Source of the DNA: Dyadobacter alkalitolerans DSM 23607
GTDB lineage: Bacteria; Bacteroidota; Bacteroidia; Cytophagales; Spirosomataceae
Direction of reading: 5' to 3'
NCBI RefSeq assembly: GCF_000428845.1
Contig: NZ_AUAS01000013.1
Location: 148,325-212,324 of the forward strand
Length of the DNA: 64,000 bases
Below, in pieces: positions 44,806 to 53,860 of the stretch. The translations under genes and the position numbers were made by a program. Below the pieces are notes generated by a model, which saw only the letters and a program-made list of their open reading frames with translations, was not told where the DNA came from and searched no databases. How positions within the stretch are numbered: position 1 is the stretch's first letter; every line of letters starts with the position of its first letter.

Positions 44806-44829
44806 AACATCAGCATCTAAGTTGACCAT

Positions 44830-46836
44830 TTATCCAATTACGCTACCCAACTCTTTCGCAGCCGCCATGCTAATGCCCTTATAATACATGAATTCACTCA
44901 TCACGGCGGTTTGCTCTTCCTCCGTTTTGGCATGAACCGCTTGCTGCAAGCACACTTTCATTTTTTCTTCAATAAATGCCTTTTTAAGCCTCAGAATGTT
45001 TATAAAGGCTGTTTTGTCTAAAACGTCAGTTTCAAAAGGAACAAAAATCTCATACTTTTCAGACCATAATTCGCTTAACTCATATTTGTTGGCAAGCCAG
45101 TCAATGGTCAGATTTCTGATCTCCGGTTCGTGATGGTTTAAAAAATAATCCGTAGTAAGCACGTGATTCCGGTTGAAATTTTCCCGGAAGAGCACCAGCA
45201 AATGGTGGAAAACCGTGTCCTTGAAATCAATGCCTTCAATCTCGCTTAATACATACTGGCAAACGGTTATGGACGGTTCCAGCTCGCGCGCTCCGTAAAC
45301 CACCAGTAATCTGATAAATGCTTCTTCCTGATAGTACAACTTGCTGCGCTGGGGCGCCTCTGTCTGGGAAGTTTGTGGCGCAAAAAAGTCAGAAGGAGGC
45401 TCGTTCTGTCCAGTTTGGGAGTCGCCGGAGAACAATGCATCAAGATCTGCCGGGCTCTCGGGTGCCTGGTAATTTTGGCGGGGCGCCCTTTCCTGCGGCT
45501 TTTGTGTATGGAGCTTGCGCAGAATTTTATTGCCTTCCGTGATCAGCATCTGCTCATCCACCTTCATCATTTCGGATGTCCGATGGAAAAAAACCTGCCG
45601 CTTGATAGCGTCCGGGATCTTCACAATGCTATTAACGACTTCCCCGATCACTGCTGCCAGTCGAAAAGGATCATTTCCAGCATCCTGCAACAACATTTCT
45701 GTTTTGAAGGTGATAAAATCCTTCGCGTTGTTTTTCAGGTAAGCTTTAAAAGCCTCCGCACCGACCTTCCGGACGTAGCTATCCGGATCGTCGCCGTCCG
45801 GGAAGAGGACAATGCTAACATTGAGGCCTTCTTCTAAAACAAGATCCAGACCGCGTAATGCAGCTTTTATTCCGGCAATATCACCATCATAGAGAATCGT
45901 GACATTTGGAGTAAACCGGCCAATGAGCCGGATCTGCTCTACGGTCAGCGAGGTTCCGGACGAAGCCACAACGTTCTCGATTCCTCCCTGATTCAGCGAG
46001 ATCACATCCGTATAACCCTCAACCAGATAACAATGGTCAAGCTGTCGGATCGCATTTTTCGCCTGGAAAATGCCGTATAGGACATCACTTTTGTGATAAA
46101 CTTCGGTTTCCGGCGAGTTGAGATATTTGGGCTGATTAGCCGCTTTGCTTTTATCGGATTTAAGGATCCGCGCGCCAAAAGCAATTACTTTTCCGGCCAC
46201 ATTATGGATCGGAAAAATAACCCGGCCGCGGAAACGGTCATAACCGGCAGTCTGGCTGCCTTCTTTATGAATCAGTAAGCCGGCTTTTTCGAGTAATTGG
46301 GTAGAATAACCTTTTGCCAGGGCCACTTTTGAAAACGCGTCCCACGTATCCAGGCTGTAACCGAGCTCAAATTTCTTACGAATTTCACTTGTGAAACCCC
46401 TTTCCTTGAAATAGCTAAGCCCCACAGCCTGCCCTTCATCACTTTCATGAAGCTGCTGTACATAGAAATTTTTAGCGAAATTGAGAATGATATAAAGGCT
46501 CTCCCGCTCATTCTGCCGAAGTGCTTCCTCATCCGTAACTTCCTCTTGCTCAATCTCAATGTTGTATTTGTCGGCCAGATAGCGCAATGCTTCGCCATAA
46601 CCGACGCCATCGATGTCCATAACGAACTTAATCGAGTCGCCAGCTGCTCCGCAACCGAAGCATTTATAAATCTGCCGGACAGGGTTGACGTTGAATGACG
46701 GCGTCTTTTCGTTGTGAAACGGGCAGCAGGCGGAGTAATTGGCCCCTTTCTTTTTTAACGACACAAAATCCCCCACCACTTCCACAATGTCAGCGGTTTG
46801 TTTGATTCTTTCAACGGTTTCGGGGTTTATGCGCAT
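44830..46836 (-). CDS. dnaG: DNA primase DnaG
   Basis: 668 residues. The N-terminal CHC2 zinc finger (CCPFHNEKTPSF, KCFGC) is near residues 38-61. The RNA polymerase core and TOPRIM domain follow, with YLVEGYTDVISLNQGGIENVVASSGT and TILYDGDIAGIKAALRG. The C-terminal helicase-binding domain is preceded by a Gln/Pro-rich linker (QKPQERAPRQNYQ). It makes primers for replication. It is transcribed on the minus strand, so any replication fork that moves through with the gene travels leftwards here. Confidence 0.97.
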   Translation of the reverse strand: MRINPETVERIKQTADIVEVVGDFVSLKKKGANYSACCPFHNEKTPSFNVNPVRQIYKCFGCGAAGDSIKFVMDIDGVGYGEALRYLADKYNIEIEQEEVTDEEALRQNERESLYIILNFAKNFYVQQLHESDEGQAVGLSYFKERGFTSEIRKKFELGYSLDTWDAFSKVALAKGYSTQLLEKAGLLIHKEGSQTAGYDRFRGRVIFPIHNVAGKVIAFGARILKSDKSKAANQPKYLNSPETEVYHKSDVLYGIFQAKNAIRQLDHCYLVEGYTDVISLNQGGIENVVASSGTSLTVEQIRLIGRFTPNVTILYDGDIAGIKAALRGLDLVLEEGLNVSIVLFPDGDDPDSYVRKVGAEAFKAYLKNNAKDFITFKTEMLLQDAGNDPFRLAAVIGEVVNSIVKIPDAIKRQVFFHRTSEMMKVDEQMLITEGNKILRKLHTQKPQERAPRQNYQAPESPADLDALFSGDSQTGQNEPPSDFFAPQTSQTEAPQRSKLYYQEEAFIRLLVVYGARELEPSITVCQYVLSEIEGIDFKDTVFHHLLVLFRENFNRNHVLTTDYFLNHHEPEIRNLTIDWLANKYELSELWSEKYEIFVPFETDVLDKTAFINILRLKKAFIEEKMKVCLQQAVHAKTEEEQTAVMSEFMYYKGISMAAAKELGSVIG

Positions 46837-47271
46837 ATGAGTATTTTGAGCGGCTTTTGCAATATTATCGTTCTATTTGCCGCTTTGGAGATCCGAAGCA
46901 GCGCGTAATCTGTAACAAAAAAGATAGTGCTTAAATTTTGAAGACCTGCGATTATTTACAAATAAATAAGGTAAAGACACATTGAGCAATAATTAGGCAA
47001 TATTTCCGTAGATTTGATGACAGCCGTTTAATCAGTCAAAATTTTTAGAGAAATGTCTACGTTTTTCTCATTTTAGCTAAGAAAATCACAATAGAAAGCT
47101 TTTTTCTAATTACTTTAATTTGTTATTTTGCGGTGTTGAAAGTTATCGGAGAAATTATCAGATGTTTATATAGATAATAAAAATATAGTGTGTGTATAGT
47201 GTGAAACAGGGCATGGAAATTTTTCTATGCCTTTGTTTTTTTTATAACCACCTCGTTTTCAATTATATATA
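46837..47271. other. Intergenic region between dnaG and the polysaccharide cluster
   Basis: 435 bp without a protein-coding gene. The left half is AT-rich and featureless. The right half holds a possible small RNA that ends in a strong plus-strand terminator (listed separately). No -7 element is convincing for dnaG. Confidence 0.5.
47131..47244 (+). ncRNA. Candidate small non-coding RNA with intrinsic terminator
   Basis: GGCATGGA (near 47213) pairs with TCTATGCC (one wobble) and is followed by eight T, a strong plus-strand terminator. No plus-strand gene precedes it: dnaG runs the other way and the polysaccharide cluster ends on the minus strand at 47272. An imperfect promoter-like TTATTTTG lies at 47123-47130. 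The RNA would be about 115 nt. It does not match a family I know; it could also be a transcription block for antisense reads. Confidence 0.35.
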
Positions 47272-48228
47272 TTACTGATACAGGTTGATTAACTTACCTA
47301 CTGCGTTCGTTTCCTCCGTTTCGCATTCGTTTTGCAAGCGAATCCTCCCTCTTTTGAGTTCTTCGACCAGGTTAATGTGTGCAATGTCCTCATACACAAC
47401 GCAAAAGCGAGCTCTGGAGACGCTGTTGGAAGCCAGCACCACTACATTACACGCATGTGCTTCATATATGGAGAGCGAAACACCGTCCGTCGTTGTGTTT
47501 CTGATAAATGCGTCTGAAACGCGCAAAACATTCATGAAATCATGCTGACCGTCAATGAATAGGACATTTTCCGGAATGCTCCCGAAGGATTTTTCGATGA
47601 AAGGTCGATAGTTACCGGAAGGATCAGAGATGACCATGCCACCAGAATTTACATTACTGATATTGCTAATGATCTGCGAAATCCCATACGTCTCGCTTCC
47701 GTTTTTGTCAAAAGCCAGATTCCATGCATTTGTACAGAATAAAAATTCAAAGCGTTTCCGGAAATCGCTTAGCTGGTGCGCACATTCTGGGTCCAGTGGA
47801 ATGACGCGGGCAGCGGCGATGAATGTGGAGATAAGCAGCGCGTTGGGATTACAACATTTGGCTTTTGTCAGGCTTTCGTTGTTTTGGACAATCGGCACTG
47901 TGCAGAGAAAGGCGGACACGCGAACTGCCCAATTCCCCGCCAAACGATATCGTCCCCAATTTCCGTGATAAGTCAGTAGCAGCCGCTTCCTTGTCGGGAC
48001 ACATAACATGGCAAGCAGCAACTGAAAATAGGGGTTGGATGCATGCAGGTGAATGGTCCGATGTCTTTTAATCGCTTTCATAATGTTCACCCATTTGTCA
48101 GTTTTGAGATCACAAAAAGTGAAACGGTCAAATCCATTCTGGGGCAAATGTTCAATTAACCGGCTTACATGCATGGTTACCCCTCCGATCGGTGGCGGAA
48201 GCTGCCCAATGATCAGCACCTTATTCAT
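47272..48228 (-). CDS. Glycosyltransferase (GT4-like), last gene of the polysaccharide cluster
   Basis: 318 residues. The N-terminus KVLIIGQLPPPIGGVTMHVSRLIEHL has the glycine-rich turn of GT4-type enzymes, and RLLLTYHGNWGRYRLAG follows the usual H-G pattern. The C-terminal nucleotide-sugar site, normally an E-x7-E motif, is less clear: VSLSIYEAHACNVVVLASN matches the family pattern with E and A/G residues in place. It is shorter than most GT4 enzymes but not truncated at either end. It overlaps the polymerase gene by 8 bp. Confidence 0.8.
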   Translation of the reverse strand: MNKVLIIGQLPPPIGGVTMHVSRLIEHLPQNGFDRFTFCDLKTDKWVNIMKAIKRHRTIHLHASNPYFQLLLAMLCVPTRKRLLLTYHGNWGRYRLAGNWAVRVSAFLCTVPIVQNNESLTKAKCCNPNALLISTFIAAARVIPLDPECAHQLSDFRKRFEFLFCTNAWNLAFDKNGSETYGISQIISNISNVNSGGMVISDPSGNYRPFIEKSFGSIPENVLFIDGQHDFMNVLRVSDAFIRNTTTDGVSLSIYEAHACNVVVLASNSVSRARFCVVYEDIAHINLVEELKRGRIRLQNECETEETNAVGKLINLYQ

Positions 48229-49624
48229 CTGCTAATTCAATATGCTCTTTTTGAACATGTTGAGAATAGAAATAAATGCACATTAACAGGATAGGTGCCA
48301 GGCAATTGATCGTCACGCTCTTTGCTGGCAGGATCACGAAAACACTGCCAACTGTGTGATTGTAAATCAGATAAAAGGTGAAACTGACTGACAACAAGCC
48401 CAGCTTTCTATCCATTTTGCATACGGAAATAAGCTGGATTAGCAGTCTAATAAACAAGCCGTAAAAATAAACCAGACCAAGCATTCCATTTTCGGCGAGT
48501 AATGTATAAAACAGCGAATGCGCTTCGCGGTAACCTGGTCCAAGGGTTTCAAAACTGCCGGTTCCATGGCCGGTTAGCGCTTTCAGGAGAAATAAATGAT
48601 AGGCTATTTCATAAATTTCAGCCCGTCCGCTAATCTCCTGCAATTTGTCAAGCAGAGAATCTGTGGCCAGCATATCACCAAACCGCAATGTCCAGAAATA
48701 AGCCATATCCGAGTCCTGGTATTGAGAAAGAAGATCCGGGACAAAACCGATTATCCCGAAAGCCAGGAGCAAAAAGTGCAAAAGCCGATAATGATTTCCG
48801 ACCAGAATTGACGTCAGTATCATATAGGGAATGACCAGCAGGACAGCGCCGCGGGAGAATGAGAATACGACCACACTGAGTAAAATTGCAGAAAGCGCCA
48901 GTCTGACCAAGCTATTTAATGCACGCCGGGACGCATAAAGCAATACAAATGGCCATAGAAGAATGAAATATGCCATTGTAACATTCGTATCGGTAATGTT
49001 CCGGGTCGCCAGTAAGTTATCCGAGCCTGTGTAACTGGCCCCGGCAACGACTAATCCGAAAGTCCCGATGCCAAGAATAATATATAAGGTGCAGAGATAA
49101 AGTTCCAGATTTTCAGCAAAGTCAATAGCTGTGCTTACTTGTTTCAGGTAAATGAAAAAGAATGGCAGCACTATCAAATAGAACAGAAATCCACCAAAAA
49201 CAATGTTCCTAAAATTGGGCGAAATCAGGAGAAAGAATGCCTGAATAATGATCCAGGAAAACAGAAACAGCCTTTCACCATGAGTAAGAGAAATGGGTTT
49301 TCGAAGGGAAAAGTAAACCAAGTAGCAGCTCAGAATTACAAAGGGCAGCAACCGCCAAATTGAGTTGGCACCCGCAGTAAATGAGTATTTTTGAAATAAA
49401 TGCAAAAACTGCGTAAAAACCGGAATGGCGAGCACGTGGAAAAGCTTGTGTTTGGAGACGGAAAACAGACTGATAATGCAGTAAATGTAGAATGCGAGAA
49501 CCAGGGAAGTCTGCATTTCATCCTCACCCAATCGCAAAAGCTGTTCAAACAACTTTTCTAAAATCAATACGAGCATACATGCAGCCAGCCACTTCACCGC
49601 CGCTTCAATTCCTAGTCGAGCCAT
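48221..49624 (-). CDS. Wzy/WaaL-like O-antigen polymerase or ligase
   Basis: 467 residues with about ten to twelve membrane helices and a large periplasmic loop (about residues 290-360, including DMLATDSLLDKLQEISGRAEIYE and GHGTGSFETLGPGYREAHSLFYTLLAENGMLG). The motif R-x-E-I at the loop and HSLF-like end are typical of the O-antigen ligase/polymerase superfamily. It should polymerise or attach repeat units on the periplasmic side. It overlaps its neighbours on both sides, indicating translational coupling. Whether it is Wzy or WaaL cannot be told from sequence alone. Confidence 0.85.
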   Translation of the reverse strand: MARLGIEAAVKWLAACMLVLILEKLFEQLLRLGEDEMQTSLVLAFYIYCIISLFSVSKHKLFHVLAIPVFTQFLHLFQKYSFTAGANSIWRLLPFVILSCYLVYFSLRKPISLTHGERLFLFSWIIIQAFFLLISPNFRNIVFGGFLFYLIVLPFFFIYLKQVSTAIDFAENLELYLCTLYIILGIGTFGLVVAGASYTGSDNLLATRNITDTNVTMAYFILLWPFVLLYASRRALNSLVRLALSAILLSVVVFSFSRGAVLLVIPYMILTSILVGNHYRLLHFLLLAFGIIGFVPDLLSQYQDSDMAYFWTLRFGDMLATDSLLDKLQEISGRAEIYEIAYHLFLLKALTGHGTGSFETLGPGYREAHSLFYTLLAENGMLGLVYFYGLFIRLLIQLISVCKMDRKLGLLSVSFTFYLIYNHTVGSVFVILPAKSVTINCLAPILLMCIYFYSQHVQKEHIELADE

Positions 49625-50997
49625 TCAGCAATGATTTTAGCAGTGACATCCACTGATGCACATTTCGTGAAATGTGTGAATGGCGCAATGGCTGCAAGCT
49701 TTTCTTGGTGATCTGTGTCTTGCAAGCTGGTTTTTAATGCATTATATAATTGCTGTCGGTTTGTCACGACTTTGTCTATTTGCAGAGCATTCAGCGGAAT
49801 CTGATGCGCATAATCGTAAAGCCTTTGTACGGATTGGTGATAGGGGAGTGGGATTTTGCCATCATAAGCAATGCTGATAACCGGTTTTTTGCAAGCCGCA
49901 GCATCCAGTTTCATCGTGGAAGCAAATTGAACGCACACATCACAAATCCGCAGCATTTGGGCTAGCGAATGCAGAAAGTCTAGCTCAGGAAACCAATTAT
50001 AGAACAATTCCTGGTTCCTGGCAGGCAGATTTTTAGGATGCCATAATGTGACAAATTGCTCGCGGGCGATGTGCGCATAAGCATTTACATCATCCCCCGG
50101 ATGGCATCGGATGATGACATGCACGTTGTTTTCGTCTCTTGCAAATTGCAGCACATCTTCTATGATTTCCAGTTGATTGGGAAAATGCCGACTGGCACTC
50201 GTAGCGATCAGGATGATAAATTTGCCGCTTTTCACATTGAAAAGTCTTCTGGCGTGCGCATCATATGCTTCGGGCTGATGCTGAAAATAGCAGTCAAATC
50301 GTGGAATGCCGGTGGCGATAACCTTTGGCTGCTTCAACTCGAAAATGGAATAGAAGTGCAGAAGCTCGTTTTTCATGAAATCATTCCAGACCAATGTGTA
50401 ATTATGGTCAGCGTTAATAAGGCCTTTGGACGTCAGATTATCCCAACTGATGATCATTGCAAGTGACTTGACATGATGTCTTGCAAGAAAGTTTACGACC
50501 TGATTTTCTCTCAAATCCAACGGCGACGAGGAGATCACGCCTTTGAAGTGACAGGGAAGGAGAGGTTTTAACCTGATTGAGAAAGACGTGAGAGTGATAA
50601 TAACCCGTCTTAATGCACATAACGCAGTTTTGGTAATGTGCAAAACGCTCAACATCCAAAGCAACTTCTTAACCAGCAAAGCTTTCCATTTTCCTTCATT
50701 TTGATATTTAATAATTTGAGTAATAATGTTAAAATGATGCGCAAAAAGGGCCTTTTCTATTTTTCTTAAATAGGAGAGCCAGGCCGCATCACGCGGAAAA
50801 TCTACATGAATTAGCTTCAAGTGAAGATTGAAATGCTTGTTAATCTCGGCTAGTTCAGCAGTACGGATCATCGTTGACATGATATAAACGTCATATTTAA
50901 TTCCCAATCTTTTAATCAAACCGCTGTGAATGATATTCATAGCCGCAAAACTGTTGGTTACGAGAATTAAGAGACGTTGCTTTGTTGCTTCCTCCAT
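49612..50997 (-). CDS. Putative glycosyltransferase, GT-B like, unassigned
   Basis: 461 residues. The N-terminus RLLILVTNSFAAMNIIHSGLIKRLG resembles a nucleotide-sugar transferase Rossmann start. The second half has PKVIATGIPRFDCYFQ, IIRCHPGDD, LRICDVCVQFASTMKLDAAACKKPVISIAYDG: a GT-B-type C-terminal domain like those of capsule and teichoic-acid transferases. It does not look like the known sialyltransferase families. It overlaps neuA by 31 bp and the polymerase by 13 bp, so it is a good candidate for the enzyme that uses the CMP-sugar made here. That link is by position only. Confidence 0.6.
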   Translation of the reverse strand: MEEATKQRLLILVTNSFAAMNIIHSGLIKRLGIKYDVYIMSTMIRTAELAEINKHFNLHLKLIHVDFPRDAAWLSYLRKIEKALFAHHFNIITQIIKYQNEGKWKALLVKKLLWMLSVLHITKTALCALRRVIITLTSFSIRLKPLLPCHFKGVISSSPLDLRENQVVNFLARHHVKSLAMIISWDNLTSKGLINADHNYTLVWNDFMKNELLHFYSIFELKQPKVIATGIPRFDCYFQHQPEAYDAHARRLFNVKSGKFIILIATSASRHFPNQLEIIEDVLQFARDENNVHVIIRCHPGDDVNAYAHIAREQFVTLWHPKNLPARNQELFYNWFPELDFLHSLAQMLRICDVCVQFASTMKLDAAACKKPVISIAYDGKIPLPYHQSVQRLYDYAHQIPLNALQIDKVVTNRQQLYNALKTSLQDTDHQEKLAAIAPFTHFTKCASVDVTAKIIAEWLD

Positions 50998-51689
50998 ATT
51001 TTAAAAAAGATTTCAGCGAGCTCCCAATCCTCCGGTGTATTGATGTTGATATCGGGTAAACTCTTGTCTTCATAGCCAACCATTTTCCCGCCCATCAGCA
51101 GCCCCTTATCGAGCAATGTGGTTTTTAGCAGGTAAATCTTCCCATCCCGACAAAAAGCGTCGGGTAAATCCTGTCGTCGCGTAGGCAGATCTTCATGCTG
51201 CACAAGCCGTTGGAATGCGTTGCCGGTTACACCAAGTGCCCAAAGTGGATGGTACTTCTCCGGAATCTTTCGAATGGTTACCAGGCTATCCGCATCCGTT
51301 TCCAGCATGTGCGCAATGGCTTGATCGATCAAATCCGGGGGCCGACATGGCGAGGTTGGCTGCAACAGGCATATATAGTCAAACTCCGTTTGTTGTTCTT
51401 TGTAAAAGTTTACGGCATGTTTTACCACTTCCAATGATGGCGTGTTGTCGGCCGCCAGTTCGGCAGGCCTTATAAACGGTGCTTCCACCCCTTCCCAACT
51501 TTCTGCAAAAGCAATGGTTTCCGCACAATCACTCGATACGGCAATCCTGGTAAGAAGCTCGGATGCCAATGCAGATTCGATCGAATATTGAATAAGGGGC
51601 TTGCCGGCAAGCAGTCTCATGTTTTTCCCCGGGATTTCCCTGGAGCCTTTCCGGGCTGGAATGATGGCTAATATTGTTTTAGAATCCAT
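50967..51689 (-). CDS. neuA: CMP-N-acylneuraminate (nonulosonate) cytidylyltransferase
   Basis: 240 residues with the NeuA signature IPARKGSREIPGKNMRLLAGKPLIQYSIESAL, followed by AVSSDCAETIAFA, FIRPAELAADNTPSLEVV and LLQPTSPCRPPDLI. It activates a nonulosonic acid as its CMP sugar. The start overlaps the neuC stop by one base, and the end overlaps the putative transferase. Together with neuB and neuC it forms a complete three-step set. The exact sugar is inferred from the pathway and not from this protein alone. Confidence 0.93.
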   Translation of the reverse strand: MDSKTILAIIPARKGSREIPGKNMRLLAGKPLIQYSIESALASELLTRIAVSSDCAETIAFAESWEGVEAPFIRPAELAADNTPSLEVVKHAVNFYKEQQTEFDYICLLQPTSPCRPPDLIDQAIAHMLETDADSLVTIRKIPEKYHPLWALGVTGNAFQRLVQHEDLPTRRQDLPDAFCRDGKIYLLKTTLLDKGLLMGGKMVGYEDKSLPDININTPEDWELAEIFFKIWRKQQSNVS

Positions 51690-52828
51690 TAATAGGTGAT
51701 TTGTTTGTGGGTGTTCAGCTCTGTTTTGGCCAGCAAATCGGCAATTTGTAGCCCCGCATGTCCATTGCCGTATATGAATGAGCTCTTGTAAAGACCGTTT
51801 GCAACCTGTTTCTGCACTGCTTCTATGATTGCTCCGGGATCAAAATTCACGTCAATTACATTGCAGGACCTTTCCCGACCGTTTTGCCGGCTGCCAATGT
51901 TCACAACCGGAATGCCAAGCAACGAACCCTCCCTGATGCCTGTGCTTGAATTTCCGACGAGGCATGCACAGTGTTTGACGAGCTTCAAAAATGTTTCTGG
52001 AGTCAAGTTTTGCAGAAAATGGATCTTGTGATTCTTCGTTGTTTCGCTATATCGCTGGATTTCTTTCATAATGCGGTCGGCTCCATAATCTGCATTGGGA
52101 GTAACCCAGAATGTTGGAATTTGCAGCGCCTCAACGGCCGTAAGCAAACCCTCAAACTGATCCTTAATCAACCCGCCCTCATTCGTCACCGGATGCTGCA
52201 TGACTACCAGATATTTGCTTGCAGGGAATTTTGACTGGCCACATTCATAGTCAAATTGCGGGGAGGCATCACTCTTCGCCTGTATCGCAAGGTCGATGGA
52301 CGGGCAACCCGTATGCCATACCTTTTCAGGATTTTCGCCCATACCAATCAGGCGCTCGCGGGCGGACGCCGTCGCTACGAAATGCACATCCGCGAGCTTG
52401 GAAACTGCATGCCGCACACGCTCATCTATGTTGCCGGTCACTTCGCCACCTTGTACGTGCGCCAGTGGAATGTTCATAAAGGAAGCCGATATGGCAGCAG
52501 ACATTGTTTCGTATCTGTCGGCAATGGTTACCACGATATCCGGCCGTATATTTTCCAATACAGAAGCCAATTCAATGATTCCCAGGCCGGTTGTCTTTGC
52601 AGCAGCCGTGGCATTTTCGTTTTCGAGCAGGTTGGAAACCTTTATGATATTCCTGAAACCGTCCCGGGCGAGGAGGTTCAACATTCCGCCATACTTATCC
52701 AGCAGACCGCTGCCGGTAAGCACAAGTTGCAGCCGGAGTAACGGATGTGCTTTTATAGCGATAAGAAGTGTTTTGATCCTGCTGTAACTGGCTCTTGCTG
52801 TGATTACTACGCAAATTTTTCGTTTCAT
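51689..52828 (-). CDS. neuC: UDP-N-acetylglucosamine 2-epimerase (hydrolysing)
   Basis: 379 residues. The start KICVVITARASYSRIKTLLIAIKAHP, the catalytic segment IPLAHVQGGEVTGNIDERVRHAVSKLADVHFVATASARERLI, and SSTGIREGSLLGIPVVNIGSRQNGRE match the hydrolysing 2-epimerase NeuC rather than the non-hydrolysing WecB. It would release N-acetylmannosamine and UDP from UDP-GlcNAc, feeding NeuB. Start and neuB stop overlap as ATGA. A legionaminate-type LegG is an alternative, but the aminotransferase and dehydratase of that route are not present here. Confidence 0.92.
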   Translation of the reverse strand: MKRKICVVITARASYSRIKTLLIAIKAHPLLRLQLVLTGSGLLDKYGGMLNLLARDGFRNIIKVSNLLENENATAAAKTTGLGIIELASVLENIRPDIVVTIADRYETMSAAISASFMNIPLAHVQGGEVTGNIDERVRHAVSKLADVHFVATASARERLIGMGENPEKVWHTGCPSIDLAIQAKSDASPQFDYECGQSKFPASKYLVVMQHPVTNEGGLIKDQFEGLLTAVEALQIPTFWVTPNADYGADRIMKEIQRYSETTKNHKIHFLQNLTPETFLKLVKHCACLVGNSSTGIREGSLLGIPVVNIGSRQNGRERSCNVIDVNFDPGAIIEAVQKQVANGLYKSSFIYGNGHAGLQIADLLAKTELNTHKQITY

Positions 52829-53829
52829 AGCAAATCACTGAAATTCAAAAATGACGATTTAGGAAGATCGCGCTGCAACTGCCTGCCAATGACCGTATCA
52901 AAATGCGTAGCCGACACACCATATCCCGCCGGTTTCTTCGCTTCCAGGTCATACAATGTCAAAATGTGACCCTTGTTCAAGTCATCGTTGACTGCCAGCG
53001 ACTTACCAAAAATTGTCTTCAACATTGCATACTCTGAACTATCAGTTTTATCAACCGGATATTTCATTGCCGTTTCAATGTGCCGGACGCCCTTTACAAG
53101 CTGCTTGACCTGATCAATATTTATGGAAGACGTGGAGTCGGGGCCAAACATTCTCTGATCAAATGTGACATGGAATTCCAGGATCTCGGCTCCCGTCGCA
53201 GCCGCAGCAAGACAAGCATAGATGTCTCCCGAATGGTCGGAAAACCCAATCGGGATCTGGAAACGATCTTTCAGAAGAGGGATCACATTCAATCCCCACT
53301 GATGCGGGCCGGTAGGATAGGACGATGTGCATTGCAATAATGAAAGCTTGCATTTGCCCCTCACCGCCGCTATCGCGCTGTCCAGCTCGGCAAGGGGGCT
53401 CATTCCGGAGGAGAGCGTCATTTCGGTGGCCAGCTTTGCAGCGGAGGAAAGTAGCAGAAGATTACTCATTTCCCCGGATCCGATCTTGATCCTGCTAACG
53501 CCAATTCTTTCCAACAATCCAACTGCGCTGATGGAAAACGGGCTTGCCACGAAATCCAGATTTTTTTGCTCGCAATGTGCCTTTAAGCCTGCCCATTCTT
53601 CTTCGGAAAACTCCATCCTTTTCCAATAGTCCATTCGGGAAAGGTCGTTATAGGAAAAATTTGTCCGGAACGGCTCGTGAATGCTGCTTTCCGCCTCCGC
53701 AATGTGAACCTGAAATTTGATGGCATTAATGCCGCTTGATGCCAGCGCATCAATGTAAGAGTGCGCCAGCCCCAAGCTTCCTTCATGCGCCTGGCCGATT
53801 TCCGCCATCATGTAAATGTTGTTTTGCAT
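52825..53829 (-). CDS. neuB: N-acetylneuraminate synthase family protein
   Basis: 334 residues with the NeuB signature IYMMAEIGQAHEGSLGLAHSYIDALASSGINAIKFQ, FVASPFSISAVGLLERIG, KIGSGEMSNLLLL, LLQCTSSYPT, GFSDHSGDIYACLAAAATGAEILEFHVTFD and a C-terminal SAF domain (NDDLNKGHILTLYDLEAKKPAGYG). It condenses phosphoenolpyruvate with a six-carbon acyl amino sugar. It follows the tyrosine kinase by 31 bp. The substrate is most likely N-acetylmannosamine, given neuC downstream. Confidence 0.92.
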   Translation of the reverse strand: MQNNIYMMAEIGQAHEGSLGLAHSYIDALASSGINAIKFQVHIAEAESSIHEPFRTNFSYNDLSRMDYWKRMEFSEEEWAGLKAHCEQKNLDFVASPFSISAVGLLERIGVSRIKIGSGEMSNLLLLSSAAKLATEMTLSSGMSPLAELDSAIAAVRGKCKLSLLQCTSSYPTGPHQWGLNVIPLLKDRFQIPIGFSDHSGDIYACLAAAATGAEILEFHVTFDQRMFGPDSTSSINIDQVKQLVKGVRHIETAMKYPVDKTDSSEYAMLKTIFGKSLAVNDDLNKGHILTLYDLEAKKPAGYGVSATHFDTVIGRQLQRDLPKSSFLNFSDLL

Positions 53830-53860
53830 AGTGTGATCGATGATTTGATATAATGATAGG

